Source of the DNA: a virus
DNA: 26,470 bases
IMG/VR virus record: IMGVR_UViG_3300042502_000899
Location: 1-26,470 of that record
Strand: one strand, 5' to 3'
A program made the position numbers and the translations under genes. Positions 12,559 to 22,900 of the stretch are shown in pieces. How positions within the stretch are numbered: the stretch's first letter is position 1; each line of letters starts with the position of its first letter. A model generated the notes under the pieces. The model was not told the origin of the DNA. It did no database searches and worked only from the letters and a program-made list of their open reading frames with translations.

Positions 12559-13340
12559 CTCTAAACATATTCACGATTGTCCTTGATGGGGCTCCGTGGA
12601 TAGGGGCTCAGTTTGCCGAGTTGTGTCGGCTTCGGGATCTTGACTGGCACTGGTCGATAGTCGAGGGGGTTAGTCTGCCCAAAGCTGACACCTCTTGGAT
12701 GGGGAATCAGGGGGCCAAGGTTAGCCATGATGGGACGAACCAGTTTCTTTCGGGGTTGGTGGGCCATCCTAGAATCACGGTCAACTCCCGTCCTCAGTGG
12801 AATGGGAAGACCGAAATGATCAATGCGGCCTTAACTGGTTTTAAGGAAGATGGCATCCTGCTCCAAATGGATAGCGATGAGTTGTGGACTGGCGATCAGA
12901 TGCGGAGATTGGTTGGCCTATTCACCGCAAATCCCGAAATAAATACAGTTAAGGTCACAATGGATTACATGCTTGGACCCAACGTAATCTCCACCTCCTC
13001 CAATGGTTACGGCAACAGAAGCAATGAGTGGGTTCGGGCTTGGCGTTACCAGCGTGGGCTCTGGATGGAGTGCCATGAACCACCCCGCTTCAATGGTAAC
13101 AGGGGAAAGATTTGCGAACGAGACGAAGCGGAAACCATCCTTGGCCCGATTCTCCACATGGCATGGGTAACCCCGCAACAGGTAGGACTCAAACAGCGTA
13201 TATACAAAGGTGGATACGAAAACGCTGTAGACAACTGGACAAGTCTCCAAAACAACAAGGAGTGGCCAGTCAAGGATCTGAAATCCTTTCTTCCTTGGGT
13301 CGGCCCCAATGGTTCTGCTGATTTGTTGTTTGACTCCTAG
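12555..13340 (+). CDS. GT-A-fold glycosyltransferase (family 2-like)
   Basis: The 261-residue protein begins with a Rossmann-type strand (LNIFTIVLDGAPWIGAQFAE) and has WHWSIVEGVS as a second strand. A donor-metal motif follows, GILLQMDSDELWTGDQ, with Asp106 and Asp108, as in GT-A enzymes that use a DxD to hold Mn-nucleotide-sugar. The C-terminal half (WVRAWRYQRGLWMECHEPPR, HMAWVTPQQVGLKQRIYKGG) resembles bacterial GT2-like proteins in which a conserved His and Trp follow. It should transfer a sugar to a virion protein, a phage-modified base or a host surface glycan; the neighbours do not decide. The start is GTG at 12555, coupled to the preceding stop. It lies just before the virion block, and a second GT-like gene sits at the far end. 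Confidence 0.78.
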   Translation: MTLNIFTIVLDGAPWIGAQFAELCRLRDLDWHWSIVEGVSLPKADTSWMGNQGAKVSHDGTNQFLSGLVGHPRITVNSRPQWNGKTEMINAALTGFKEDGILLQMDSDELWTGDQMRRLVGLFTANPEINTVKVTMDYMLGPNVISTSSNGYGNRSNEWVRAWRYQRGLWMECHEPPRFNGNRGKICERDEAETILGPILHMAWVTPQQVGLKQRIYKGGYENAVDNWTSLQNNKEWPVKDLKSFLPWVGPNGSADLLFDS

Positions 13341-13368
13341 TTATAAGTGAGCTAGGATCTGGGGCAAA

Positions 13369-14343
13369 ATGTCATCACTTTCGCTTGGACTTGCCATAGA
13401 GAGACTCCCCTCTTCCGTCATTCCCGTTGCAGATCCTCCTGATCTTGCGGGGTTTGATGCTGGGGTGGAACTGCGTAACAATATCAACCGCTTTTTGGAA
13501 CGGGTGCTCAGTGAAGGGAAATGGGAAGGTACTGTGGTTCAGGCACTTATCTCAGCCTACGAAGATGTGGATGAGAACAAGTTTATCACTTTGCCCCGTC
13601 ACTTGGAAACTTGCTTGCGTGGCGGTCAACTGGGCTATAAGACCCGCGCCGTTCAGAGCGAATGGTATCAGTACCTACCCCAAGGGCGGGGCATCCGTAA
13701 AGAGGATCAAGCTTACTTTGGTCCATTACAGGACATGGGGAGCGGATTTCTTACGTTTCGGGATTTGCTTACTCCGTCAACCCTAACTGTTTCCACCGAT
13801 CAAACTGAATGTGCCGGATCTGAGATCATCATTCGCGGAAAAGATTCCAGTGGTAACAAGATCTATTCGACAGTGGACGGAGAACCGATTGAGGGAATTA
13901 GGTTTGACATGGCCAGCGGAACCCAGACCTCTGCCCAAACATTTGCAGAGATCTATGGCGTGGAGAAGACCCTGACCAAGGGTAACATCACGCTTGCTGC
14001 TGGTGCAACCACCCTCGCTAAGTACGAGGCAGGGGAGAGGGCGATAAACTATCGTCGCTATCTGGTGGACAAGAATTGGGATGCCGTCCAAGGCATTTTC
14101 AAACGCCGCCATGTGTGGGCAGTTAGCGACAACGATCCCCTCTATCCCGACAACCTAGAGGCCATCAAGCTTGGACTCATGGCCCTGAACGCCGAAGACA
14201 AGTCTGATGTGGAGCGCGGTCAATATTACATGGACAGAGCGATTCTACTTTTAAATGCCGAACTAAAAGAGTATAACGCAGGGCAAGAGGGGGTTATGCA
14301 AATCGCCCCTTGGCTAACCCGACGAATGATCAACATGCAATAA
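13369..14343 (+). CDS. Virion structural protein, tail-tube/adaptor-like, 324 aa
   Basis: Residues 33-95 contain NNINRFLERVLSEGKWEGTV, FITLPRHLETCLRGG and AVQSEWYQYLPQGRG, a pattern of helices then an LPRxxET strand and a WYxxxPxGxG segment. Residues about 130-190 hold a beta-sandwich signature (TVSTDQTECAGSEIIIRGKD, then GNKIYSTVDGEPIEGIRFDM). The C-terminus is helical (NLEAIKLGLMALNAEDKSDV). The whole is typical of a virion protein recurrent in uncultured podovirus-like genomes. Position ahead of three internal-core-like genes suggests the counterpart of the T7 tail-tube protein gp11 or a head-tail connector, but this is inference. It is followed 5 nt later by the next gene. Confidence 0.65.
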   Translation: MSSLSLGLAIERLPSSVIPVADPPDLAGFDAGVELRNNINRFLERVLSEGKWEGTVVQALISAYEDVDENKFITLPRHLETCLRGGQLGYKTRAVQSEWYQYLPQGRGIRKEDQAYFGPLQDMGSGFLTFRDLLTPSTLTVSTDQTECAGSEIIIRGKDSSGNKIYSTVDGEPIEGIRFDMASGTQTSAQTFAEIYGVEKTLTKGNITLAAGATTLAKYEAGERAINYRRYLVDKNWDAVQGIFKRRHVWAVSDNDPLYPDNLEAIKLGLMALNAEDKSDVERGQYYMDRAILLLNAELKEYNAGQEGVMQIAPWLTRRMINMQ

Positions 14344-14348
14344 TACCT

Positions 14349-15422
14349 ATGGCTATTGGAAATACATTTGATCAAAACCGAAAAATTCGCAATGCCATTG
14401 CTAGTCCAGCAAATCAACGTGCGAAAGACATGAGTGAAGCTAGAGGTGAGTTCAGGGCCGAAGGCAAGCTGTTTGCTGATTTCCCTGATCGCACTGCATA
14501 CGATCAAGCCCTATATGATCGCGCACAGGGAATTGCTGCCGGAAGAAGCGAAGCTAATCAAGCCGCTCAGGCTGGTCCAGTTAATAACGTTTTAACAGAA
14601 TCTCCAAATTTAAGGTTTCCCATGACTCAGGGTGGGCAACTTGGCATTAGTCAAGAGTCAGTCAGTGAAAAGGCAGAAGCAGAAAAAATGAGGTTGGGCG
14701 GATTACAACCATTTGGCATTACAGCGCAACCAACAAACTTTGAAAGTGCCGGAGTCAAGAAGGAATCGGGTGGCGTAATTCAGACGCCCTACGGAATTAT
14801 GTCCACTTCTGCGCCTGTTGGCCAAAAAGAATTTGAGGGTCGCATGGCACAAGTCGGTCCAGATAGATCTGAGTCTTATGCCATGACCCCGTTTGGCGGT
14901 GGGTTTGAGCGTCAATTTTCTGGGGCGGATGATCGTCAGGTGGCGTTGGCGAGAGCGTCTGAGGGGGGACTTCTAATTGGTCAAAGACTTCAAGAGCAGG
15001 GCCGCAATCGTTACTACGCCTTTAGAGAAGAGAGTGAACGTGGCAGGGCGGAAGAGGCCCTATCGACTGAGCGTGGACGAAGCCCTGACAAGGCTCTTGG
15101 GGCACAGGCCCTGATTAGGGCAGAGCGATTTCGCCAAGCCCAACAAGGACGCAGTCCCATGAGTAGGTCTCCACTTGTTTTTGGTGCTAGTGCCCCCCAA
15201 CCAGCGGCATCATTTTCGACAAGTCCATCCATGGGTGGTCCCTCAACTATGAGGGGTGGGGGTAGTCCGTTTTCTTTTACCCCGTTTTCCCAAAGGATGG
15301 AAAATCAGGCAAGCTCTTTAATGGGATTTTCTTCTGAGGTTGGCAAACCGTTGAATGTTCCAAAATCAAAAAACCTCAGACCGGATCGTCTTCCATTTAT
15401 GATGAGACCATTTGGCGGCTAA
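14349..15422 (+). CDS. Probable internal virion protein, 357 aa
   Basis: I start this gene at ATG 14349 (MAIGNTFDQNRKIRNAIASP) rather than the TTG at 14310, which lies inside the previous gene. The product is Gln-, Arg- and Gly-rich with low complexity: KEFEGRMAQVGPDRSESYAM, RFRQAQQGRSPMSRSPLVFG, and a disordered Ser/Pro/Met-rich C-terminal region ending MMRPFGG. Residues about 25-70 (NQRAKDMSEARGEFRAEGKL) are helical. I recognise no enzyme motif. Between a tail-tube-like gene and a coiled-coil protein plus giant polyvalent protein, the order mirrors T7 genes 14 to 16, so an ejected internal-core role is plausible. Composition is a little more AT-rich than the neighbours. Confidence 0.6.
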   Translation: MAIGNTFDQNRKIRNAIASPANQRAKDMSEARGEFRAEGKLFADFPDRTAYDQALYDRAQGIAAGRSEANQAAQAGPVNNVLTESPNLRFPMTQGGQLGISQESVSEKAEAEKMRLGGLQPFGITAQPTNFESAGVKKESGGVIQTPYGIMSTSAPVGQKEFEGRMAQVGPDRSESYAMTPFGGGFERQFSGADDRQVALARASEGGLLIGQRLQEQGRNRYYAFREESERGRAEEALSTERGRSPDKALGAQALIRAERFRQAQQGRSPMSRSPLVFGASAPQPAASFSTSPSMGGPSTMRGGGSPFSFTPFSQRMENQASSLMGFSSEVGKPLNVPKSKNLRPDRLPFMMRPFGG

Positions 15423-15427
15423 CTCCC

Positions 15428-16969
15428 ATGGACGAAGAAAATCAATTAACACAAGGAGTAGGCTCTCAACCCACCGGAATGGTTGGCGCAATGCAGGGAA
15501 TGCAATTCACCCCATCTTCAATGGGTCAGTATGCTCCTATTGAGGCAAACAGATCATCAATGGCTCCGAGGGAGCTTCCAGAGGATTGGGGTGGAAGGCC
15601 ATCTGGAACTAGTCGCCGCGCCATCCGCATGCAAGCCGATTGGGACAAGAAAAGGGCGGCAGAGATTGAGGAGCAACGCGACCTTCAAGCCATGGACATT
15701 CAGCGAAAGCAATTTGAGATGGGTTTACGCGATCAAAAAATGCAGGAAGACAGCTTTTACTATGATCGTGGAATACAGGAAGCAGAACAAAAACTAAAAG
15801 CACAACAACTGGAAGAAGCCAAAGATTTTACCAATGCTGCAAATTCACTTGATCCTCGCTCTCCCGATTATCGTGATCAACTTATAAGTTTAAGAAAGCA
15901 GTACCCACTTGGGGCGTTGGACCCATCCGTAAATTCAATTATCGGAGAGTATGACAAGGTTCATTCTGTCTATATGGAGATAGAAAAGGAAAAGAAATCA
16001 GAACAAAATCAGGAGCGGGACTGGAGGGTTCGACAAGAAGACACAGCTTCCGAGCTTGGCATTGATGTGGACAAATTCAAGAATGCAAAAACCGGAGAAA
16101 TTGATCGTGTCGGACTAATGCGAGAAGTTGGATCTCAGCGAAGAAAACAAACAGAAGACAAAGAAAATAAAATCAAAGAAGAAAGATTGGATCAAGAAAG
16201 CCGTGGCGCGGCAAAGACCGTTATTCGCGAAATCAACGATATAACCGACGAGCTTGAGGCGGCAGAATTTGATGCCAGCAATTCCAAAGGGCTAGTCCAA
16301 AGGGAGGCATTAGGTAAGGTAAGGCTTCTGCAATCTCGTCTTGGGCGCAGACAGGATGAACTTTCACAGATTGTGGGTGGCTCCTCAACAAATAAACCAG
16401 CCCCTCCAGCACAGTCAGCACCAACAAAAGAAGAGGTTGATGCTGCTCGCGCATTTATAAGAGAAAATCCAGATAGTCCGCAGGTTGATGGGCTGAAAGC
16501 GGTTATTGGAAGATACGAAAGCAGGGAGAGCGAACCCACCACAGCAGGGCCAGCCTCACCCGCTACTCCTGCCGCACCCGCCGCAACCCCAACGCCTCCA
16601 TCAACAACTCCCGCTTCTACACCAACAGAGGCTCCATTTTTAACAAGAGAAGAATTTGAGGCTATTCCTGAAACTCGCAGAGAGTTTGCCACTGATGAAA
16701 TGAAAGATACGCTTGATACTATTGATCAATTAAGTGCAGAGCTTAACAAGTTGTACGGGGTTAGATTTACATCTAAAGAGAACAGAGATAAATACGATGC
16801 TCTTAAAAATCAGCTTAGAGCAAAACGCAAAGAAGATACCAAACTCAGGGCAGATAGAAGCAAAGAAATTAGTGAAGAAATGGAAAGGATTGGACCATTT
16901 AGTTCTGGAGAAAGTCGCAAAAAATATGTAACACTACAAAAAGAGCTTAGACTTTTGAGTGGAGTATAG
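15428..16969 (+). CDS. Coiled-coil virion protein with Pro/Ala/Thr linker, 513 aa
   Basis: The start ATG 15428 follows the previous stop by 5 nt. Residues about 55-300 are highly charged and helical (RKQFEMGLRDQKMQEDSFYY, KEKKSEQNQERDWRVRQEDT, then REALGKVRLLQSRLGRRQDE), consistent with a long coiled coil. Residues about 318-330 and 369-402 are Pro/Ala/Thr-rich linkers (NKPAPPAQSAPTKE; PATPAAPAATPTPPSTTPAS). A small helical domain lies between, and a C-terminal charged helix region ends RKKYVTLQKELRLLSGV. No catalytic motif is seen. An elongated linker-rich protein directly upstream of the giant gene fits an internal-core or ejection-channel subunit (T7 gp15-like position), not a known enzyme. 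Confidence 0.6.
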   Translation: MDEENQLTQGVGSQPTGMVGAMQGMQFTPSSMGQYAPIEANRSSMAPRELPEDWGGRPSGTSRRAIRMQADWDKKRAAEIEEQRDLQAMDIQRKQFEMGLRDQKMQEDSFYYDRGIQEAEQKLKAQQLEEAKDFTNAANSLDPRSPDYRDQLISLRKQYPLGALDPSVNSIIGEYDKVHSVYMEIEKEKKSEQNQERDWRVRQEDTASELGIDVDKFKNAKTGEIDRVGLMREVGSQRRKQTEDKENKIKEERLDQESRGAAKTVIREINDITDELEAAEFDASNSKGLVQREALGKVRLLQSRLGRRQDELSQIVGGSSTNKPAPPAQSAPTKEEVDAARAFIRENPDSPQVDGLKAVIGRYESRESEPTTAGPASPATPAAPAATPTPPSTTPASTPTEAPFLTREEFEAIPETRREFATDEMKDTLDTIDQLSAELNKLYGVRFTSKENRDKYDALKNQLRAKRKEDTKLRADRSKEISEEMERIGPFSSGESRKKYVTLQKELRLLSGV

Positions 16970-16972
16970 AGA

Positions 16973-19900
16973 ATGATCAACTTCAACCCCGATGAATTCA
17001 TTCGGAAATATGGAGACGCACCAACCGAAGATGAGGAAGGGGCGTCATCATCTGCGACTCCGACCCTAGACACGGAGCCAAAAAAGGAAGAGACTGTTGC
17101 GGCGGCAGGGTCATTGGGTGGGTTTAACCCAGATGAATTTATAAAAAAGTACGGCGTAGAGCCAAATAAGCAAGCCGAAGGTGGCGGGGATTATCTGGCG
17201 AGGCAGGCTGAGTATTTGATGAGTCGCCAGCCACTGGATGCTGAGACTCAGCTACCTGCCACAGAAGAGCCCAGAGATAATAGCTGGGACACGCTACGGG
17301 GTCTTGAGGTTTCAATGCGCCAAGTTCCGCAATTGGCCTATGGTGTTGCGGGGTTGGTTGGTGAAACCGCCGAGCAGCTTACGGGTTATGGAGAGAGTCT
17401 TCGGGATTTTGGATTCAAGGGATACCAAGATTGGGCTCAAAGCATGGAGCCAATCTCCAAAGAAACCGATGATGTCACGGTAGCTTGGCAACGCGCCAAA
17501 GAAGGTGATGTCGGGGCATTGGTTGATTGGGCGCAATACGGTATTGGCTACGCCCTTGGGCAGCTTGGAGAGACAGCGGCGGTTGCTGTCTTGGGCGGCA
17601 TAGCTGGTGGCGCGACAGCGGCCCCCGCAGGCCCTGCTGCTGTTCCAGCGGCGGTGGGTGGTTCTGTTGTGGCGGCGGCTGGAAAACAGGGATTCAAGGA
17701 TCTTGCTAAAAATCTTGTTGAGAAAGCCATTGCCAACCAAGCAAATAAGATTGTTATAAACCAAGCCAAAAAAGAAGGCGTCGAACTAACTGCCGAGCAG
17801 GTTGCCAAACGCGCACAGCAAGAAGCCATCAAGCGTCAGGCCGGAAAAGAGATTGGTTCCAATGCTGCTGTGTTCGCCAATGCTATTGGAATGCAGCTTG
17901 GTTCCATCTATGGATCAGCCGAAGAGCAGGCGCGAGCAGAGGGGCGGGAACTTACGGGAGTTGATTTAGCTCGCATCTGGGGAACGGGTGTTGCCACAGG
18001 CGGCATTGAGGGTGTTGTTGATAAATTTGGATTGGATCTTTTGAAGGGCAAGCTTTCAGACAAGCTTCCTGCTGGTCGATTGGCTGGGGCGGCAGTGGCT
18101 GGCGGAGTCGGAACCTTGGGAGAAGCGGCAACCGAGGCAGTCCAAACAGTTGGCGAGAGATTTGGTGCAGGAAAAGACATCCTTAGTGACGAGGCTATCA
18201 ATGAATACATCAATGCTTCCGCCTTGGGAGGTCTGGGTGGCGGGGCAATTGGCGGAGTGGGTGGATTTATTTCTGGCAATCCCAAGGAAAACGCCGCAGC
18301 AAAAGCCAAGGTATCTTCTGAGGCAAATAAGGAGATTGCTCCTGCCACTGCTGAAACTGTGGCCCGACAAGCCGATGCCGTCATTGCTGAAACAGTTCAA
18401 GAAACTCCTGAACAGCGAGTAACCCGTCTTCAAGAAGAGGCTACCGCAGCAGCAGGAATAGAACTAGAAGAAGAAGCTCCTGTTTCGGGGTTGCCTCCTC
18501 AACCTGTCACACCAACAGCAGAAGCTCCCGTAACGCCTGCTGTAGCCCCTATAGAGCCAGTAGTTGAGCCAGCAGTAGCAGGGCCGCAGCCTGCCGCAGA
18601 AGTCGCGCCAGAGATTGTTCAACAGGCAGAGCAGCGAGCAATAGCGGACTTCGCAGAAGACCTCTATGGCAATGAGCCGTATGTCAACCATCTTCGTAGG
18701 GTTTCAGATCAAATGCCCAATGATAAGCTCAAGACAACGGCGTTTCTGCATGATTCGGTGGAAGATGGGAAAATGACGTTAGACGAAGTCAGATCACAGT
18801 TTGGAGATGATGTTGCGGGGTTGGTGGATATGGTTAGTAGAAAGGATGACGAAACCTACTCTCAATTCATTGACCGCATTGCCCAAAATCCTGAAGCAGC
18901 ACAAATTAAATTGGCAGACCTTCGCGAAAACATCCGCAATGTTGAAGACTTTAAACCATCTCTTCGTTCTCGCTACGAAAAAGCCATTGCCAAACTTGAA
19001 GCCGCTCAACCCGCAGTGACTCCTCCCGCCGAGGTTGCTCCCGAAGTTACCCCTGCTCCCGAAACCCCGAATCTTGAACCCCTACGCCGAGTAGCAAGAG
19101 CAGAACAGGTTCCAGAAGACGTTCCTTCCTTGGTGGATGCGGGGTTGGTCGAGGTCTATAAGGATCAACCAGTGCTTACTGAGGCAGGGATTGCCCAGTT
19201 ACCCGAAGCAGAACGCCCAAGGCTGAACCCCGAAGCCCGAAAGATCCAGATCGACACAGGATCAAACGAAGTAGTAGCCGAAGCCATCGCGAAGGGTCTT
19301 CGTATCGGGGTGGATCAGGTGGGATTCAATGTGCGTATGCCAGCGGGATGGGTGCTGGATGGAGATATCTATGTCCCGCCCACTCCTCAAGAGGTGGCCC
19401 CCGCCCCCGAAGTAAGAGAATCCCGCAGGGAACCCTCCGTCGAGATGCGTCAGCAATACGCACCAAAAACGGAAGAAGAACAAAAAGCTTTCGACAAGGC
19501 ATCAACCAATAAAATTCTAGCGCGAAGCCCTCAACTTGCAGTAGCCGCAGTCAGGATGAAGAACGGCGAGATCACTGCTGGTGAGTATGCCGACTTGGTG
19601 GATGCCATTGATCCGTTTACGGCCAAAGGCCCAGATCCTGTCGCGACTGATGACAAAATCAAACAATACATTCAGAGTGATAAAGTCGGTAAGGTTGGAT
19701 TGATTGACGAAAAAGGAAATCCCAGACTTCAAGAAGGTTCTGAATATGAGTTTAGAATAGATATTCCAACATATAACAGGTCAACAACGGCGGGAGATAC
19801 GGTATATGCAATCACGGCACATCTTCCAGTTGCTGATGATTCCAAAACGGTTGGAGAGGTTGCTGCATTTACTGGCATAGCTAAAGTTACAGATCCGAGA

Positions 19901-22900
19901 TTTATGACCCGCAATGTGCGAGAGGGCGGGGCGATAACCATTGCAGCGGGTGCTGGCAAGTTCCGACTAGCAACCGTGAAGGGTAACTACGAACCAATCA
20001 CCGATCTCCCCGCAGACATCAACGATCCTAACGTCTGGACAGAAGTCGGATACAACCCGATCCGCTCCAGTTTCTTTGTGGATACCCGTAGCAAGGATGC
20101 TGTGGTTGGTGGATCTGAAGCCATTATGGTTGGCTCCCGTGTGTTTGTTAAGGATGCAGTTTTGGAGCCTCGCCCAACTGGAGTCACGATGGGTGAGAGG
20201 TATGCCAAGATCCAGATGCCGCGCCCTGCTGGCATGGAGACCGAAGCAGTAGCGACCAAGCTGGAGTCTTTGGGGTTTGGGCGGGGCGGGATCGTATCGG
20301 TGGTCAATGAACCCGATGCCTCCTTTGAAGGCCGCACTATCATCCGAGATGGGAAGGTAGTAGCCATTGAGCTAAACGCCGCAGCCCTGAAAGACGATGC
20401 TGCTGTCGAGCGAGTCCTAAACCATGAGATTGCCGAATCCGCCAACGCCGATGGAGCATTGAATACTTTGGTTGCGGGGTTGACCCCGAAAGAAAGAAAA
20501 GAAATCAACGATGCCATCACTAGGTTGGGCTACGCAGAGAAGGCCAGAACCGCCGAGGAAGCCGCCAGAGCCGTCGAGCTACTAGCCGAAGGATGGAGGG
20601 GCAGGAAGTGGTTTGATCGTGCTGTGGCGCGTGTTGAGGCATGGGCCAACAAGCTGGGCTACAAGCTTACCCGCCGAGCCGCTGAATACATTGCGGCCAG
20701 AAACATGGCGGAAGTCAATGACGCTTTCCGTAAACGGACAATTGCCGATGCGCTGGCCAACTTGAAGGGCGCAAGGAAGGTCAACTTCAACGGACTCAGT
20801 GCCGTCTTGATTCCGCCAAGCGAGATGGAGTTTGCCTACTCTATTGCGGCATACCATGGAACTCCGCACGTTATTAAGGATGGATTCCAGTTGGCAAAGA
20901 TCGGAACTGGTGAGGGGGCACAGGCTTATGGGTGGGGACTGTATTTTGCCGAGAACATTGATGTTGCTCGCGAATATCAAGCCAAACTTTCCCGTGATCG
21001 CTTCAAAGACGAAGCCACAAAAGTATACAACGATTGGAAATCAAACAATCCGAAAGAAGCATCCATTTTTGAGGATGAGGTTATTTCCAAAGGAATACAA
21101 AATGTACGCAACGAAGACTTTGCCATTGAGCTACAGAATATACTTGATGGATTTAGATCAACAGAAGCAAACGTATCTTCCGCAGAAAAGCTTTCGTCAA
21201 GAATATCTGGAATAGGAAATCTTTATTCGGTTGATCTGAATATTGAAAATGACAAGCTTCTTGATTGGGATAGCGTTTTTGCAAAGCAAAGCGATTTTAT
21301 TAAGAACGCTCTACAACCAATCATAGGGCAAATAACTGACGCCAACCTTGGAGAGTTGGATCGCTTTACTCTTGGAGCCGTTCTTTCCGATTTCTACAGA
21401 AACCCCAAGCTGATCGGGCTGGGCAGCAAAAAAGAAGTAAGTGAATTTTTCGCACAGCAAGGAATACAAGGCATTAAGTATTTTGATAGGGCAAGCCGCT
21501 TTGCCCAGCCAAAGAGGACGGGATTCGGGTGGCTTGTGGATGACTATCGCGGATCGAATTATTTCAAAACTAAAGAAGAGGCTTTGGAGTTTGCCAAGAA
21601 AGCTGCGACTTCCAACTTTGTTGTATTTGATGAGAGTCTAATCAACGTCACTGGACTAAATGGCCAATCCGTAGACATCCGCGAATCCCGCAGAGAAGAC
21701 GCCATCCCCACCTTCTCCGAGGGGAGCCCCGAAGCATCTACTCTTTCTACTATGGCGGCATCTATGGCCAAGGTGGATACGGCATCCGAGGCCAAGCCAA
21801 ACCCCGAAAACAAACCCACCTACAAGATCAGCGAGATAGCCTCTGTCTGGATGGATCAGGGTGGAGATGTCCGTCAACTCCAAGACCTCATCTCAGAGAA
21901 TACCAATCTTACCCCAACTAATGCGGCGAAGGTGGCCAATGCCATTGCCAAGCAATACGATATCCAGCAGTCCATCGCTACGGCATTCATTGAAACCCAA
22001 ACGGGATTGTCTGTCGAAGCACTGCCAGAAGGTGTAACCCTTCCCAAGGAAGTTGACCCTGATCGCCCACGCCCCGTCATGGCCCGTCTCTTTGATGTGT
22101 TCATGGGTGTGCGGGTTCCCCCTGTCAAGATTCAGGTCAATGAAAAGACCGCGCTCAAACAGCAGATCCGACTCAAGGCCGCAGCCAACCGAGCAGCTAA
22201 AGCAGAGCAGAGGCGTACCGCTGAAGAGGTGGTTGAGATCATCAAGTCCATGGAACTCCTTGGCCCCGTGCGTCCGAAGCAGGTTCAGGCTTTAGCTAAA
22301 CGCGCAGCCCGTGTCATTTGGACAAGCGAAAAGAGTGTCGAGGCTTTCTCAGAATACGCCGCCAAGGTGGTCGAGAATACCAACTACGATGCCGATCTCC
22401 GCGAAGCCAAGGATGCACAGAAGCGAGCCAAACAACTTTCCACCCAGAAGAAGGTGGCGATGGGTCCGCAGCGCGAGGTGCTTGAAGACGTTAGCAAGAT
22501 CCCCGTTAACAAGCTGGACGATCCCCGCATGTTTGCCGAGGCCGTGAACTACTACTTGCGCGGATTCAAGGCGGTGCTGTCACCTGATTATGTGGTCATT
22601 CCCGATGCCGAGATGGAGAGCTATCTTTCTGGAGCCCAGTCCGAGACACAAAGAAACCAGCAGGATCTTGATCGCGAAGCCAATGAGCGTCTGGCCAAAA
22701 AATACGGAATAGAAGCGGATCAGGTCAACGAAATGATGGAGTCAATTGACATCATCAAGCAGATCGAAGCCCAAGAGAACAGAGAGGCACTGGAGAATCT
22801 GTTGACCGAGAAGGCTGTTGAGACCCAGCAGGGATTGCGCGAATACAATACGGACAACCTCCGAAGCGAACAGCGTCCCATTGTTTCTTCCATGCTCAAG

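Noticed and set aside
14310-14348. TTG start giving 370 aa for the 357-aa virion protein
   Set aside because: It lies inside the preceding coding region; ATG 14349 is 5 nt after that gene's stop and leaves a normal N-terminus.
16192-16692. 166-aa minus-strand ORF opposite the coiled-coil protein
   Set aside because: Its Ala/Gly/Val-rich translation is the antisense of the Pro/Ala/Thr linker and coiled-coil codons; it has no regulatory context.
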